Positions 1-9,931 of a stretch of DNA of 40,736 nt are shown here, piece after piece; position 1 is the first letter of the stretch, and each line of letters opens with the position of its first letter. Both the position numbers and the translations under genes were made by a program. This DNA comes from Xanthomonas populi (GTDB lineage Bacteria; Pseudomonadota; Gammaproteobacteria; Xanthomonadales; Xanthomonadaceae), in the NCBI RefSeq assembly GCF_002940065.1, contig NZ_MDEJ01000024.1:1-40736 (forward strand), read 5' to 3'. Under the pieces are notes generated by a model that was not told where the DNA came from, did not search any database, and saw only the letters and a list, made by a program, of their open reading frames with translations.

Positions 1-97
1 CCTCAGTCGTAGTGGCGCTCCCATGTAGAACCTGGCCCATTGTGCTTGCTTCCATTCGAGTGAAAAGAGTGCACCATCAACACCTGGGATCAAACAG
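1..97. other. Unassigned left edge
   Basis: No gene is identified. An open frame of about 29 codons runs on the minus strand, but I do not recognise it. The RND-like reading of the next feature begins abruptly near position 98, so this stretch is probably foreign or rearranged DNA that replaced the rest of the upstream pump gene. Confidence 0.3.
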
Positions 98-247
98 TTG
101 TCCACGTTGCTGACCTTGCTGGTGATCCCGGTGGTGTACGTTCTGCTGGATCGTTGCGCCGATGCCTACTATCTGGAGCGTGGCCTGCGCATGGCGGGCG
201 GTGCAGCGTGCGCAGGCAATCGGGACATCCGACGGACTGGAGGCGCT
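98..247 (+). pseudogene. C-terminal fragment of an RND efflux pump
   Basis: The frame opens with TLLTLLVIPVVYVLLDR, the last transmembrane segment typical of AcrB/MexB-type resistance-nodulation-division permeases. Only about the last 50 codons remain where the family has about 1,030, and no matching sequence lies upstream, so the gene is a truncated remnant. It reads in frame, without its own stop, into the start of the next RND gene. Tandem inner-membrane RND subunits are common (for example MdtB-MdtC), so the two were probably neighbours in one efflux operon. The loss upstream could be a deletion or an insertion that starts left of the window. Confidence 0.6.
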
Positions 248-3200
248 ATGAGCGTTGCCGCCTTCAGTATCCGTCGCCCGGTCACCACCATCATGTGCTT
301 CGTCTCGCTGGTGGTGGTGGGGCTGATCGCCGCGTTCCGGCTGCCGCTGGAAGCGCTGCCGGACATTTCCGCACCGTTCCTGTTCGTGCACTTGCCGTCC
401 ACCGGCTCCACCCGGACGAGGTGGAACGTAACCTGGTGCGTCCGGCCGAGGAAGCGCTGGCGACGATCACCGGCATCAAGCGCACGCGCTCGACCGCCAC
501 CGCCGACGGCGCCAATATCTTCATCGAGTTCTCCGACTGGGACCGCAATATCGCCATAGCCGCATCCGACGCGCGTGAGCGGATGGATGCGATTCGCGAT
601 GATTTTCCGGAGGATCTGCAGCGCTTCCATATCTTCAAGTTGTCAAGCAGCGACGAGCCGGTGCTCAAGGTGCGCCTGGCCAGCCAGACCGACTTGACCT
701 GCGCCTACGACATGCTCGACCGCGAGTTCAAGCGGCGTATCAAACGTAACCCCGGCGTAGCCAAGGTGGAGATCGCCGGCGCACCGCCGAATGAGGTCGA
801 GATCGCCATCGCGCCGTACCGGCTGACCGTGCAATATCTCGGCCTCAATGACTTGAGCAAGCGTCTAAGCAAGCTCAATTTCTCGGTGTCTGCGGGCTAG
901 ATCGACGACAACGGCCAGCGTATTCGCGTGCAGTCGATCGACGAGCTACGCGACCTGCAGGAGCTGCGCGAGTTGGTGCTCAACGCAAAAGGACTGCGTT
1001 TGGGCGATTTGCCGAGCTGCGGCTCAAGCCGACGCGGATGAATTACGGACGTCGGTTGGACGGGCGCCCGGCGATCGGTCTGGATGTCTACAAGGAGCGC
1101 AGCGCCAACCTGGTGGATGTGTCAAAGGCCGCGTTGAAGGAAGTCGAAGACATCCGCGCCGAACCTGCGATTCGCGATGTGCAGGTCAAGGTGATCGACA
1201 ACCAGGGCAAGGCGGTGACCTCGTCGCTGGCCGAACTGGCCGAAGCCGGCGCGGTGGGCTTGCTGTTGTCGATCACGGTGCTGTTCTTCTTCCTGCGGCA
1301 TTGGCCCTCGACGCTATGGTGATGCTGGCGATCCCGATCTGCTTTGCGATCACGCTGGGCTTCATGTATTTCGTCGGCGTCACGCTCAATATTCTGACGA
1401 TAATGGGCTTGCTGCTGGCGGTCGGCATGTTGGTGGACAACGCAGTGGTGGTGGTGGAAAGCATCTACCAGGAACGCGAGCGTATGCCGGGCCAACCGCA
1501 GCTGGCGACCTTGCTGGGCACACGCAGCGTGGCGATCGCGCTGAGCGCCGGCACGCTGTGTCATTGCATCGTGTTCGTGCCGAATCTGTTCGGCGAAACC
1601 AACAACATCAGCATGTTCATGGCGCAGATCGCGATTACCATTTCGGTGTCGTTGCTGGCCTCGTGGCTGCTGGCGATCAGCTTGATTCCGATGCTGTCCG
1701 CGCGTATGAAGACACCGCCGATGGTGCCTCCAAGCATGGTGTGATCGCGCGGCTGCAGCGCCGCTACGCCAAGGTGCTGGCATGGACGCTGGCCCATCGC
1801 GGCTGGAGCGTGGCCGGTATCGTGTTGGTCAGTGCGATCAGCCTGGTGCCGATGAAGCTGACCAAGGTCGACATGTTCGGCGGCGATGGCGGTAACGAGG
1901 CCTTCATCCAGTACCAATGGAAAGGCTCGTACACGCATGAACAGTTGGGCGAGCAGGTCGGGCGAGTTGAAAATTTCCTGGAAGCCAATCGCAAGAAGTA
2001 CCACATCACCCAATTGTATTCGTGGTTCAGCGAGATGGCAGGCAGCAGCACGACGGTGACTTTCGATGCGAGCAAGGTCAAAGACCTGCCGCCATTGCTG
2101 GAACACATCCGCAAGGCGTTGCCGCGTTCGGCGCGTGCCGATTACAGCATCGGCAATCAGGGCGCTGGCGGCAGCGGCAACCAAGGTGTGCAGGTGCAGT
2201 TGGTCAGCGATTCGACTCAGGTATTGCAGGCGCTGGCTGAAGAGGTGATTCCATTGCTTGCACAGCGCAAGGAATTGCGCGACATGCATGCGGATACCGG
2301 CGGCCGTACCAGCGAGTTGGCGATCCGCGTCTGCGCGAGTTCCGCTGCGGCGACAACGCGGTGCCGGTGTGGGTACGGTTTACCGGCGCCGAACAGCGCA
2401 AGCCTGAGGATCTTGCCAGCTTCACGGTACGCACCAAGAATGGGCGCGGCGTGCCGTTGCTCAGTCTGGTGGACGTGCAGATACGCCCGGCCGCAACGCA
2501 GATCGGCCGCCCCAATCGCCAGACCACGCTGACCATCAAAGCCAATCTGGCCGACAAGGTCACCGTGCCCGAGGCGCGTGCGGCGATGGAGAAGCCGCTC
2601 AAGGCAATGAGCTTTCCGGCCGGCTACAGCTTACCTTCGACGGCGGCGATTACCAGGACGATGGCGAGGTGATGGGCCAGATGGTGTTCAATCTGGTGAT
2701 GATCTACGTAGTGATGGCGGCGGTGTTCGAGTCGCTGCTGTTTCCTGCGGCGATCATGAGCGGTGTGTTGTTTTCGATCTTCGGTGTATTTTGGCTGTTC
2801 TGGATCACCGGTACCTCGTTCGGCATCATGTCCTTCATCGGCATTCTGGTGCTGATGGGCGTGGTGGTGAACAACGGCATCGGGATGAGCGAGCACATCA
2901 ACAATCTGCGCCGCCGCGGCATGGGCCGCACGCAGGTCTTGATCGAAGGCTCACGCGAGCGCTTGCGGCCAACCACGATGACAAGGGGCACCGCCATCCT
3001 GGCGATGGTGCCGATCTGGCTGACCAGCACCACGATGTTCAGCGACGGCCCACCGTACTTCCCGGGCCCACCGTACTTCCCGATGGCCCGCGCGATTGCG
3101 GGCGGCCTGGCGTTTTCGACGGTGGTGAGTCTGCTGTTTTGCCAACGATCTACGCGATTCTCGATGACATGAGCAACGGCGCAGCAGCGCTGGTGCGATG

Positions 3201-3252
3201 TGCGCGTGGTGTGCCGAAGACGCCGCTTGCGAGCGCTGCGTTGGAGTCTTGA
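248..3252 (+). pseudogene. RND multidrug efflux permease, inactivated
   Basis: This was a full-length inner-membrane proton-driven efflux pump of the AcrB/MexB/MdtC class, about 1,000 codons. ATG 248 follows GGAGG at a good distance, and the N-terminus (MSVAAFSIRRPVTTIMCF) is the usual first helix. Homologous stretches then continue across three frames: porter domain (VERNLVRPAEEALA), helices with VGMLVDNAVVVVE, second porter domain, and the C-terminal helices with VLMGVVVNNGI. The reading is broken by an in-frame TAG at 898-900 (SAG-stop-IDDNGQR, where CAG is expected) and by frameshifts near 410, 1010, 1315, 1728, 2340, 2640 and 3140. An 18-bp tandem duplication lies at 3047-3082. No functional pump can be made. 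I cannot tell which RND subfamily or substrates it served. Confidence 0.9.
3047..3082 (+). repeat. 18-bp perfect tandem duplication in the RND pseudogene
   Basis: GGCCCACCGTACTTCCCG occurs twice back to back (3047-3064 and 3065-3082). It duplicates GPPYFP in the C-terminal membrane region without shifting frame, so it looks like replication slippage during decay. Confidence 0.9.
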
Positions 3253-3591
3253 GTAGTCAACCGTGCTGAAGTCTCTCATGGCGTATGTCGAGCATGCCTC
3301 ACGGCAATCGCTGCTCTCGGTTCCGCCAACACAGGAACATTCGAAGAGCGGTCCGCGGGCGCCGGGGTAGGACCTTACACGACAAGGATGTCGTGTAAGA
3401 ACCCCCATGGATGGGTTCACGGCGTGTCCTGCCCTGGCGCCCGTGGACCGCTCCCACGCAGAGAATCAAAGCGCCAGCCAACCACGCTTTCCTCAATCAA
3501 AACTAAAATCGCCAGTTGATCAGCTTTCCTGAGCCAACCAGCTTTCCACAGCAACCCGGCTTCTCAACTCGCTGAATGCGGCCCCCAGAAA
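3253..3591. other. Intergenic region between RND remnant and eda
   Basis: No coding region is supported in these 339 bases. The stretch holds the large palindrome described separately (3346-3453). The eda stop codon is at its right edge, so the palindrome lies about 140 bases downstream of the Entner-Doudoroff operon as well as downstream of the RND gene. Confidence 0.6.
3346..3453. repeat. 108-bp compound palindrome (three-stem structure)
   Basis: Outer arms 3346-3373 and 3426-3453 pair over about 28 bases, starting GAGCGGTCC / GGACCGCTC. The three non-Watson-Crick positions are all G-T or T-G, so they would be G-U wobbles in a plus-strand RNA. Between the arms lie two further stems: an 11-bp perfect stem, CTTACACGACA 3374-3384 with 3389-3399 (loop AGGA), and GAACCC 3399-3404 with GGGTTC 3413-3418. 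The whole would fold as a three-way junction. It resembles a dispersed intergenic repeat or a bidirectional terminator; copy number cannot be judged here. Confidence 0.75.
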
Positions 3592-4251
3592 TCAGCCCGC
3601 ACGCACCTGCCGCACGATCGCCGCAGCCTTGGCCGAGCTTTCCTTGACCTTGTCCCACTGGCCCTGCGCCAGCCAGTCCTTTGGCACCATCCACGAGCCG
3701 CCGATGCACAGCACGTTCGGCTGCGACAGGAACTCGGCCGCGTTGGCCTCGCTGATGCCGCCGGTGGGGCACAACTTGAGTTCGGACAGCGGACCTGCCA
3801 GGCCTTTGAGCATCTGCAAACCGCCCACGGCGGTGGCCGGAAACAACTTGCACACGCGAAAGCCCAGGCCCATCAGGGTCAGCAGTTCCGTCGGCGTGGC
3901 CGCGCCAGGCACTGCGGGAATCGGCGCATCGGCAAGCAGGCGTGCCAGCGGCGCGGGAGTTCCCGGGGTGACCAGAAAGTCCGCGCCGGCATCCACCGAC
4001 TGACGCAATTGCAGCTCGCTCAGCACGGTGCCGGCGCCGATCACGATGTTGGGCAGTTCGCGCTTGAGCATGGCCAGCGCTTCGATCGCGATCGGGGTGC
4101 GCAGGGTCAGCTCGATCGCGGACAGGCCGCCTCTGAGCAGCGCATCGGCGACGCGGCGCGCCTGGTCCAGCGTATCGACGGTGACCACCGGCAGGATGCC
4201 GGCGTCGCGCAGCAGCTGTTCGGCAGTGTTCTGGGTCTGGGCAATCGTCAT
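3592..4251 (-). CDS. eda: KDPG aldolase (2-dehydro-3-deoxyphosphogluconate aldolase)
   Basis: Cleaves 2-keto-3-deoxy-6-phosphogluconate to pyruvate and glyceraldehyde-3-phosphate, the last step of the Entner-Doudoroff pathway, in the cytoplasm. The 219-residue protein matches the class I KDPG aldolase fold: ELTLRT (about 47-52) carries the catalytic glutamate, VTPGTPAP binds phosphate, and VCKLFPA places the Schiff-base lysine at residue 135, followed by the phosphate loop PTGGISEAN. It lies 52 bases downstream of edd on the same strand and is the last gene of the cluster. ATG 4251 gives the usual family length. The cluster beginning with zwf implies co-expression with glucose entry. Confidence 0.97.
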   Translation of the reverse strand: MTIAQTQNTAEQLLRDAGILPVVTVDTLDQARRVADALLRGGLSAIELTLRTPIAIEALAMLKRELPNIVIGAGTVLSELQLRQSVDAGADFLVTPGTPAPLARLLADAPIPAVPGAATPTELLTLMGLGFRVCKLFPATAVGGLQMLKGLAGPLSELKLCPTGGISEANAAEFLSQPNVLCIGGSWMVPKDWLAQGQWDKVKESSAKAAAIVRQVRAG

Positions 4252-4303
4252 TGCAACTCCGGTAGACGGCGACCGCCAGGCGGTCGCTCAGAAGGAAGTG
4301 AGA

Positions 4304-6220
<1,917 letters not shown>

Positions 6221-6241
6221 TGGCTACCGGCTAGAGAAACG

Positions 6242-6274
6242 GGGGATTTGAATCCCCGCACACGGATGTGCGGG
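6242..6274 (-). promoter_or_regulatory. Two mutually exclusive hairpins in the pgl-edd gap
   Basis: Read on the transcribed minus strand, CCCGCACA (6274-6267) pairs with TGTGCGGG (6262-6255) around a 4-base loop, and GGGGATT (6257-6251) pairs with AATCCCC (6248-6242). The two stems share bases 6255-6257, so extending one shortens the other. Neither has a U-tract. They lie 22-54 bases before the edd start codon. The function is unknown; an mRNA processing or stability element, or an attenuator-like switch, is possible. Confidence 0.45.
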
Positions 6275-6361
6275 TTCTTGCGATGAACGTGCGTCGACGA
6301 TTCGTATCGACGACTGCATCGACAACACGTGCATCAGCACAACGCTGCGAAAGTTTGGTAC

Positions 6362-7081
6362 TCAAGCACACCAATGCACCCGCAACGTCGGGCCCGGCTG
6401 CTGTAGCGCCACCCGGATCGGGTACTCGCTGACATCCTCACCCGCCAAGGCGGCCTGCAGCACGTCAAGCTTCTGCTTGCCGCGCAGCAACAGCAGGCGG
6501 GTCGGGATGGCAGCGAGCCCGGCCGGCGTCAGGGTGATGCGCAACGGCCACTGATTGGAACCCGGGCAGCCGGTTGCGTCCAAGGACGCGTACGGCTGGG
6601 GGCTGTCCAGTGCCTTGGTCAGGTCGGTCGAACCTGGGAACAACGAGGCGGTATGCCCGTCGCCGCCCATGCCCAGCACTGCCAGGCAGGCGGGTTCGAC
6701 ATGTGTGGCCTGCAGATTGGCGGTGTGCACACACTCGGGCAATTGCTTGCCCGGGCGCACCAGCGGAATGAAGGTCGCGGAAGGTGCATGGGTCAAAAAG
6801 CTGTGATTCACCAGCCAGGCGTTGCTGTCCTGATCCTGCGGTGACAGCCAGCGCTCATCGACCAGGCCCACTTCGACCCGCGACCAATCCAGCGGCAGGT
6901 GGGCGAGGGATTCGTACACCGGCGCCGGCGTGGTGCCGCCGGACAGCAGCATGCGCGCCTGACCGCGGCGCGAAATCTCCTGTTCCAGCAGGTCGGCCAT
7001 CTCGTTGGCCACTGCCTCTGTCCATTCGGCCGGGTCTTCGTAGCGCAGCAGTGTGATGCGCGGGTTGTTCTGCAAAATCAT
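6362..7081 (-). CDS. pgl: 6-phosphogluconolactonase
   Basis: Hydrolyses 6-phosphogluconolactone, the zwf product, to 6-phosphogluconate. The 239-residue protein is of DevB/SOL (NagB-like) type with LSGGTTPAPVYESL near residue 46, VDERW in the middle and GMGGDGHTASLFPGS in the C-terminal half, the characteristic active-site motifs. ATG 7081 overlaps the glk stop (ATGA at 7078-7081), implying translational coupling. The frame stays open far upstream inside glk, but homology starts at MILQNNPRI, so the overlap start is preferred. Standard length and no defects. Confidence 0.96.
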   Translation of the reverse strand: MILQNNPRITLLRYEDPAEWTEAVANEMADLLEQEISRRGQARMLLSGGTTPAPVYESLAHLPLDWSRVEVGLVDERWLSPQDQDSNAWLVNHSFLTHAPSATFIPLVRPGKQLPECVHTANLQATHVEPACLAVLGMGGDGHTASLFPGSTDLTKALDSPQPYASLDATGCPGSNQWPLRITLTPAGLAAIPTRLLLLRGKQKLDVLQAALAGEDVSEYPIRVALQQPGPTLRVHWCA

Positions 7082-8085
7082 CGCTGCTCCCCTGGATGCT
7101 GATGCTGCGCATCCACCGCATACGCGGCGGCGCCGAGCAGGCCGGCGTGCGGATGCATGACTGCCAGCGAGGGCACCTTCGACATGATCGCGGAGAAGCG
7201 TCCCTTGTGTTCGAAGCGCTGGCGGAAGCCGGAATGCTGCAGCGAGTCCAGCACCTTGGGCACCAGCCCACCGGTAAGGAACACGCCGTCCCAGGCGCCC
7301 TGCATCAACACCATATCGCCGGCAATCGCACCGAAAATGGCGCAGAACAGATCGATGGTGCGCGACGAACGCGGGTCGCCTGCAGCGGCGCGCGCGGTGA
7401 TGTCCTTGGGCTGTAGCGGGCCCGGGTCGACTCCGGCAATCTCGCTGAGCGCGCGATGGATATTGACCAGGCCTGGGCCACAGATCAACCGCTCGTTGGA
7501 GACCCGGCCGAACTGCTCGGAGAGAATCTCCAGGATGCGGATTTCGTCCGGTGTACCCGGCGGGAAGCTGACATGGCCGCCTTCGGTTTCCAGCGGAAAA
7601 CAGCGCCCGTTGCGCACGATCAGACCACCCACGCCCAGCCCGGTGCCCGGGCCGATCACACCATAATTGCGCGCTTGATCGATCGACGCCGGGCGCCAGC
7701 TGGCGCCGCCCACCTGCACCACGTCCTGCGGGCGCAGCAGGCTGATCGCCATGGCCTGCGCAGCGAAGTCGTTGATCAGGTGCAGCGTGCTGAAGCCCAG
7801 CATGGCAGCGGTGCGCGAACGCGAGATCACCCACGGATGGTTGGTGATGCGCGCCTCGTCGCCATCCACGCGGCCGGCCACGGCGAACACGCCCTGGGTG
7901 GCATGCACGCCGATCTGGTCCAGATAATAACGTGCGGCTTCGCCGAGCGAACCGAAATCCACCACCGCAAATTCACGCGAAGTGTCGTCCAGCAGCGGCA
8001 GCGACGCATCGACGTCGGCCAGCGCGAAGCGCGCATTGGTTCCGCCGATATCGGCGACCAGCACCGGCTTGGAAGGAGCGCTCAT
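7078..8085 (-). CDS. glk: Glucokinase
   Basis: Phosphorylates glucose with ATP to glucose-6-phosphate, feeding zwf. The 335-residue protein is of the bacterial Glk family (ASKHA fold): phosphate-1 motif ADIGGTNARFAL near residue 11, the sugar-binding LINDFAAQA, GPGTGLG, and TEGGHVSFPP. ATG 8085 overlaps the zwf stop codon (ATGA at 8082-8085), and its own stop overlaps the pgl start. The context makes a catabolic, not regulatory, kinase likely. Confidence 0.95.
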   Translation of the reverse strand: MSAPSKPVLVADIGGTNARFALADVDASLPLLDDTSREFAVVDFGSLGEAARYYLDQIGVHATQGVFAVAGRVDGDEARITNHPWVISRSRTAAMLGFSTLHLINDFAAQAMAISLLRPQDVVQVGGASWRPASIDQARNYGVIGPGTGLGVGGLIVRNGRCFPLETEGGHVSFPPGTPDEIRILEILSEQFGRVSNERLICGPGLVNIHRALSEIAGVDPGPLQPKDITARAAAGDPRSSRTIDLFCAIFGAIAGDMVLMQGAWDGVFLTGGLVPKVLDSLQHSGFRQRFEHKGRFSAIMSKVPSLAVMHPHAGLLGAAAYAVDAQHQHPGEQR

Positions 8086-9539
8086 GCGGTGTGTCCCTGT
8101 ATGTCGGTGGCCGGGGGAAGGAACGGCGCCGCGCTATCGGGACCCCAACTGCCGGCCGGGTAGGGCTGCAATGGCAACTGCGCGTCTTTCCAGGCATCGC
8201 TGACGCTGTCGATCCACGACCAGGCAGCCTTGACCTCGTCGTCGCGCACGAACAGCGCCGGGTTGCCGTTGAAGGCGTCCACGAACAGACGCTCGTAAGC
8301 GATGCGGCGATGCAGGCCGGTCGGGACCGACAGTTCCAGTTCCAGCGGCTGCAGCTCGATCGCGCCCCATTCCGGGCCGGCCAGGCTGCTCATCAGCCCG
8401 AGCTCGATGTTTTCCCGCTGCTGCAGCTGGAAGGTCAGGCGGTTGGGCACCGCGTTCTGCCGGTCCGGGCGCTCGAACAACCAATGCGTCACCGGCTTGA
8501 GCGTGACCACGATGCGTGTGGCGCGTTCGGCCAAGCGCTTGCCGGTGCACAGATGGAACGGCACCCCGGCCCAGCGCCAGTTGTCGATGTGCGCCGTCAC
8601 CGCGACGAAGGTTTCCACGTCGCTGCCTTCCGGCGGGTGATAGGCCTGCGCTGGCTGGCCATTGATGCTGCCGGCGGTGTACCGGCCGCGCACGCTATCG
8701 CGGGCGGCATGCTCGGCGGTCATCGGGCGCAATGCGCGCAGCACCTTGACCTTCTCGTCGCGGATGCGGTCCGCTTCCAGCGAAGCTGGCGGCTCCATCG
8801 CCACCAGACACAACAGCTGCAGGATATGACTCTGTACCATGTCGCGCAGTGCGCCGGAGCGGGCGTAGTAGGCATCGCGCCCGTCCACGCCTTCGCTTTC
8901 GGCGACCAGAATCTGCACTGACTCGATGTAAGTACGGTTCCACACCGCCTCCAGCAGCGTGTTGCCGAAGCGCAGCGCGATCAGGTTCTGCACCGCCGCC
9001 TTGCCCAGGTAGTGGTCCAGGCGGAACACGCGGTCTTCGTCGATCAGCGCGCCAATCGACTGCAGAATCTCGCGGGCGCTGTCCGAATCGTGGCCGATCG
9101 GTTTTTCCAGCATCAGCCGATGCGGCGAAGCAAGCGCGCCACCCAGGGCAAGGCCCTGACAGGTGCTGATGTACAGGCCCGGCGGAATCGCCAAATAGCT
9201 TACGCACTGGCGGCTGGCCAGTTCACGCACGGCATTGGCCACCGACTCGGCATCGCGCAGATCCACCGAGCGGTAGTCGACCCGCTGCAGCAGCGTCTCG
9301 ATCTGTTCGGGCGTGGCGATCGGCAAGGCCTGAGTCAGACGCGGCCGCAGCACCTCGCGGAAGGCGTCGGTATCGTGCGGCGACAACGCCAGCGCACGGA
9401 TACGGAAGTCCTCCGGCAGCAGGCCGTCGACGAACAGTCGCAGCAGGGAAGCAAAGAGATAGCGCTGGGCGAGATCGCCGGTGGCGCCGAACAGGATCAG
9501 GGTGTTGTGCATGGACCGAATTTCAGATTCTGGAGACAT
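8082..9539 (-). CDS. zwf: Glucose-6-phosphate 1-dehydrogenase
   Basis: Oxidises glucose-6-phosphate to 6-phosphogluconolactone with NAD(P)+. The protein shows the N-terminal dinucleotide motif FGATGDLAQRYLF and the substrate motif RLDHYLGKAAVQN, which holds the conserved lysine, and has family length (about 480). Two starts are possible: ATG 9539 and ATG 9512 (MHNTLILFG); neither has a strong Shine-Dalgarno, and the second agrees better with the usual family N-terminus. It is first in the minus-strand cluster. A perfect 8-bp inverted repeat lies about 60 bases upstream (9597-9621) and may be regulatory. Confidence 0.96.
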   Translation of the reverse strand: MSPESEIRSMHNTLILFGATGDLAQRYLFASLLRLFVDGLLPEDFRIRALALSPHDTDAFREVLRPRLTQALPIATPEQIETLLQRVDYRSVDLRDAESVANAVRELASRQCVSYLAIPPGLYISTCQGLALGGALASPHRLMLEKPIGHDSDSAREILQSIGALIDEDRVFRLDHYLGKAAVQNLIALRFGNTLLEAVWNRTYIESVQILVAESEGVDGRDAYYARSGALRDMVQSHILQLLCLVAMEPPASLEADRIRDEKVKVLRALRPMTAEHAARDSVRGRYTAGSINGQPAQAYHPPEGSDVETFVAVTAHIDNWRWAGVPFHLCTGKRLAERATRIVVTLKPVTHWLFERPDRQNAVPNRLTFQLQQRENIELGLMSSLAGPEWGAIELQPLELELSVPTGLHRRIAYERLFVDAFNGNPALFVRDDEVKAAWSWIDSVSDAWKDAQLPLQPYPAGSWGPDSAAPFLPPATDIQGHTA

Positions 9540-9596
9540 CGTTATCAGCAGCTTGGCGGAAAGGCGCCGGACAGCCGGCGGTCAGTACGTCTGTTC

Positions 9597-9621
9597 CTGA
9601 GCGACACTGGCGTTCGCTCAG
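9597..9621. promoter_or_regulatory. Inverted repeat in the zwf upstream region
   Basis: CTGAGCGA (9597-9604) and TCGCTCAG (9614-9621) form a perfect 8-bp inverted repeat separated by 9 bases, 58 bases before ATG 9539. It could be an operator or an RNA hairpin in the zwf leader. It does not resemble the HexR sites known from Pseudomonas. Confidence 0.45.
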
Positions 9622-9804
9622 CGGAGGATGGACGCGCACCCAATCCCCGATTGTTGCAGCAAGTGGCGCTCAGCGGTTAGCGCTGCGGCGGTATACCTGC
9701 ACATGCGTGGCGAAATGCCGGGCCTCGCACGGTAGGCTGCACCGCTTGAAACAGCGGCTTGGGTAAGTGGCGGCGTGGTCCTTCCCGAGATTGATGTTGC
9801 CATG

Positions 9805-9818
9805 TGAAAACGATTACA
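9805..9818. promoter_or_regulatory. LacI/GalR-type operator
   Basis: TGAAAACGATTACA fits the palindromic TGnAAnCGnTTnCA form with a central CG, typical of LacI-family sugar regulators. It lies 114 bases before the ATPase start and downstream of a weak -35-like TTGCCA (9797-9802), a position where binding would block transcription. The regulator itself is not in the window. Confidence 0.55.
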
Positions 9819-9931
9819 TGTCAGAATAAACCAATGCATCCGTTTGCAGGAGATTTCCTTGCAGACGCATGTGGCGTCACTGCCGTCGGGAGCGCCGAGG
9901 GCAGGGCGTACAACTTACGTTGAGGCCGAAG

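Larger units (their letters stand above)
9540..9931. other. Divergent control region between zwf and the ABC ATPase gene
   Basis: The 392 bases hold no supported gene; short open frames on both strands lack any recognisable protein character. Two sites stand out, each listed separately: an inverted repeat close to zwf (9597-9621) and a LacI-type operator on the ABC side (9805-9818). It is the only upstream region available to the Entner-Doudoroff operon, so its promoter must be here. Confidence 0.6.

Noticed and set aside
9618-9839. 73-codon minus-strand frame in the zwf upstream region
   Set aside because: Covers the operator and promoter region, has no protein-like character and no clear start signal.
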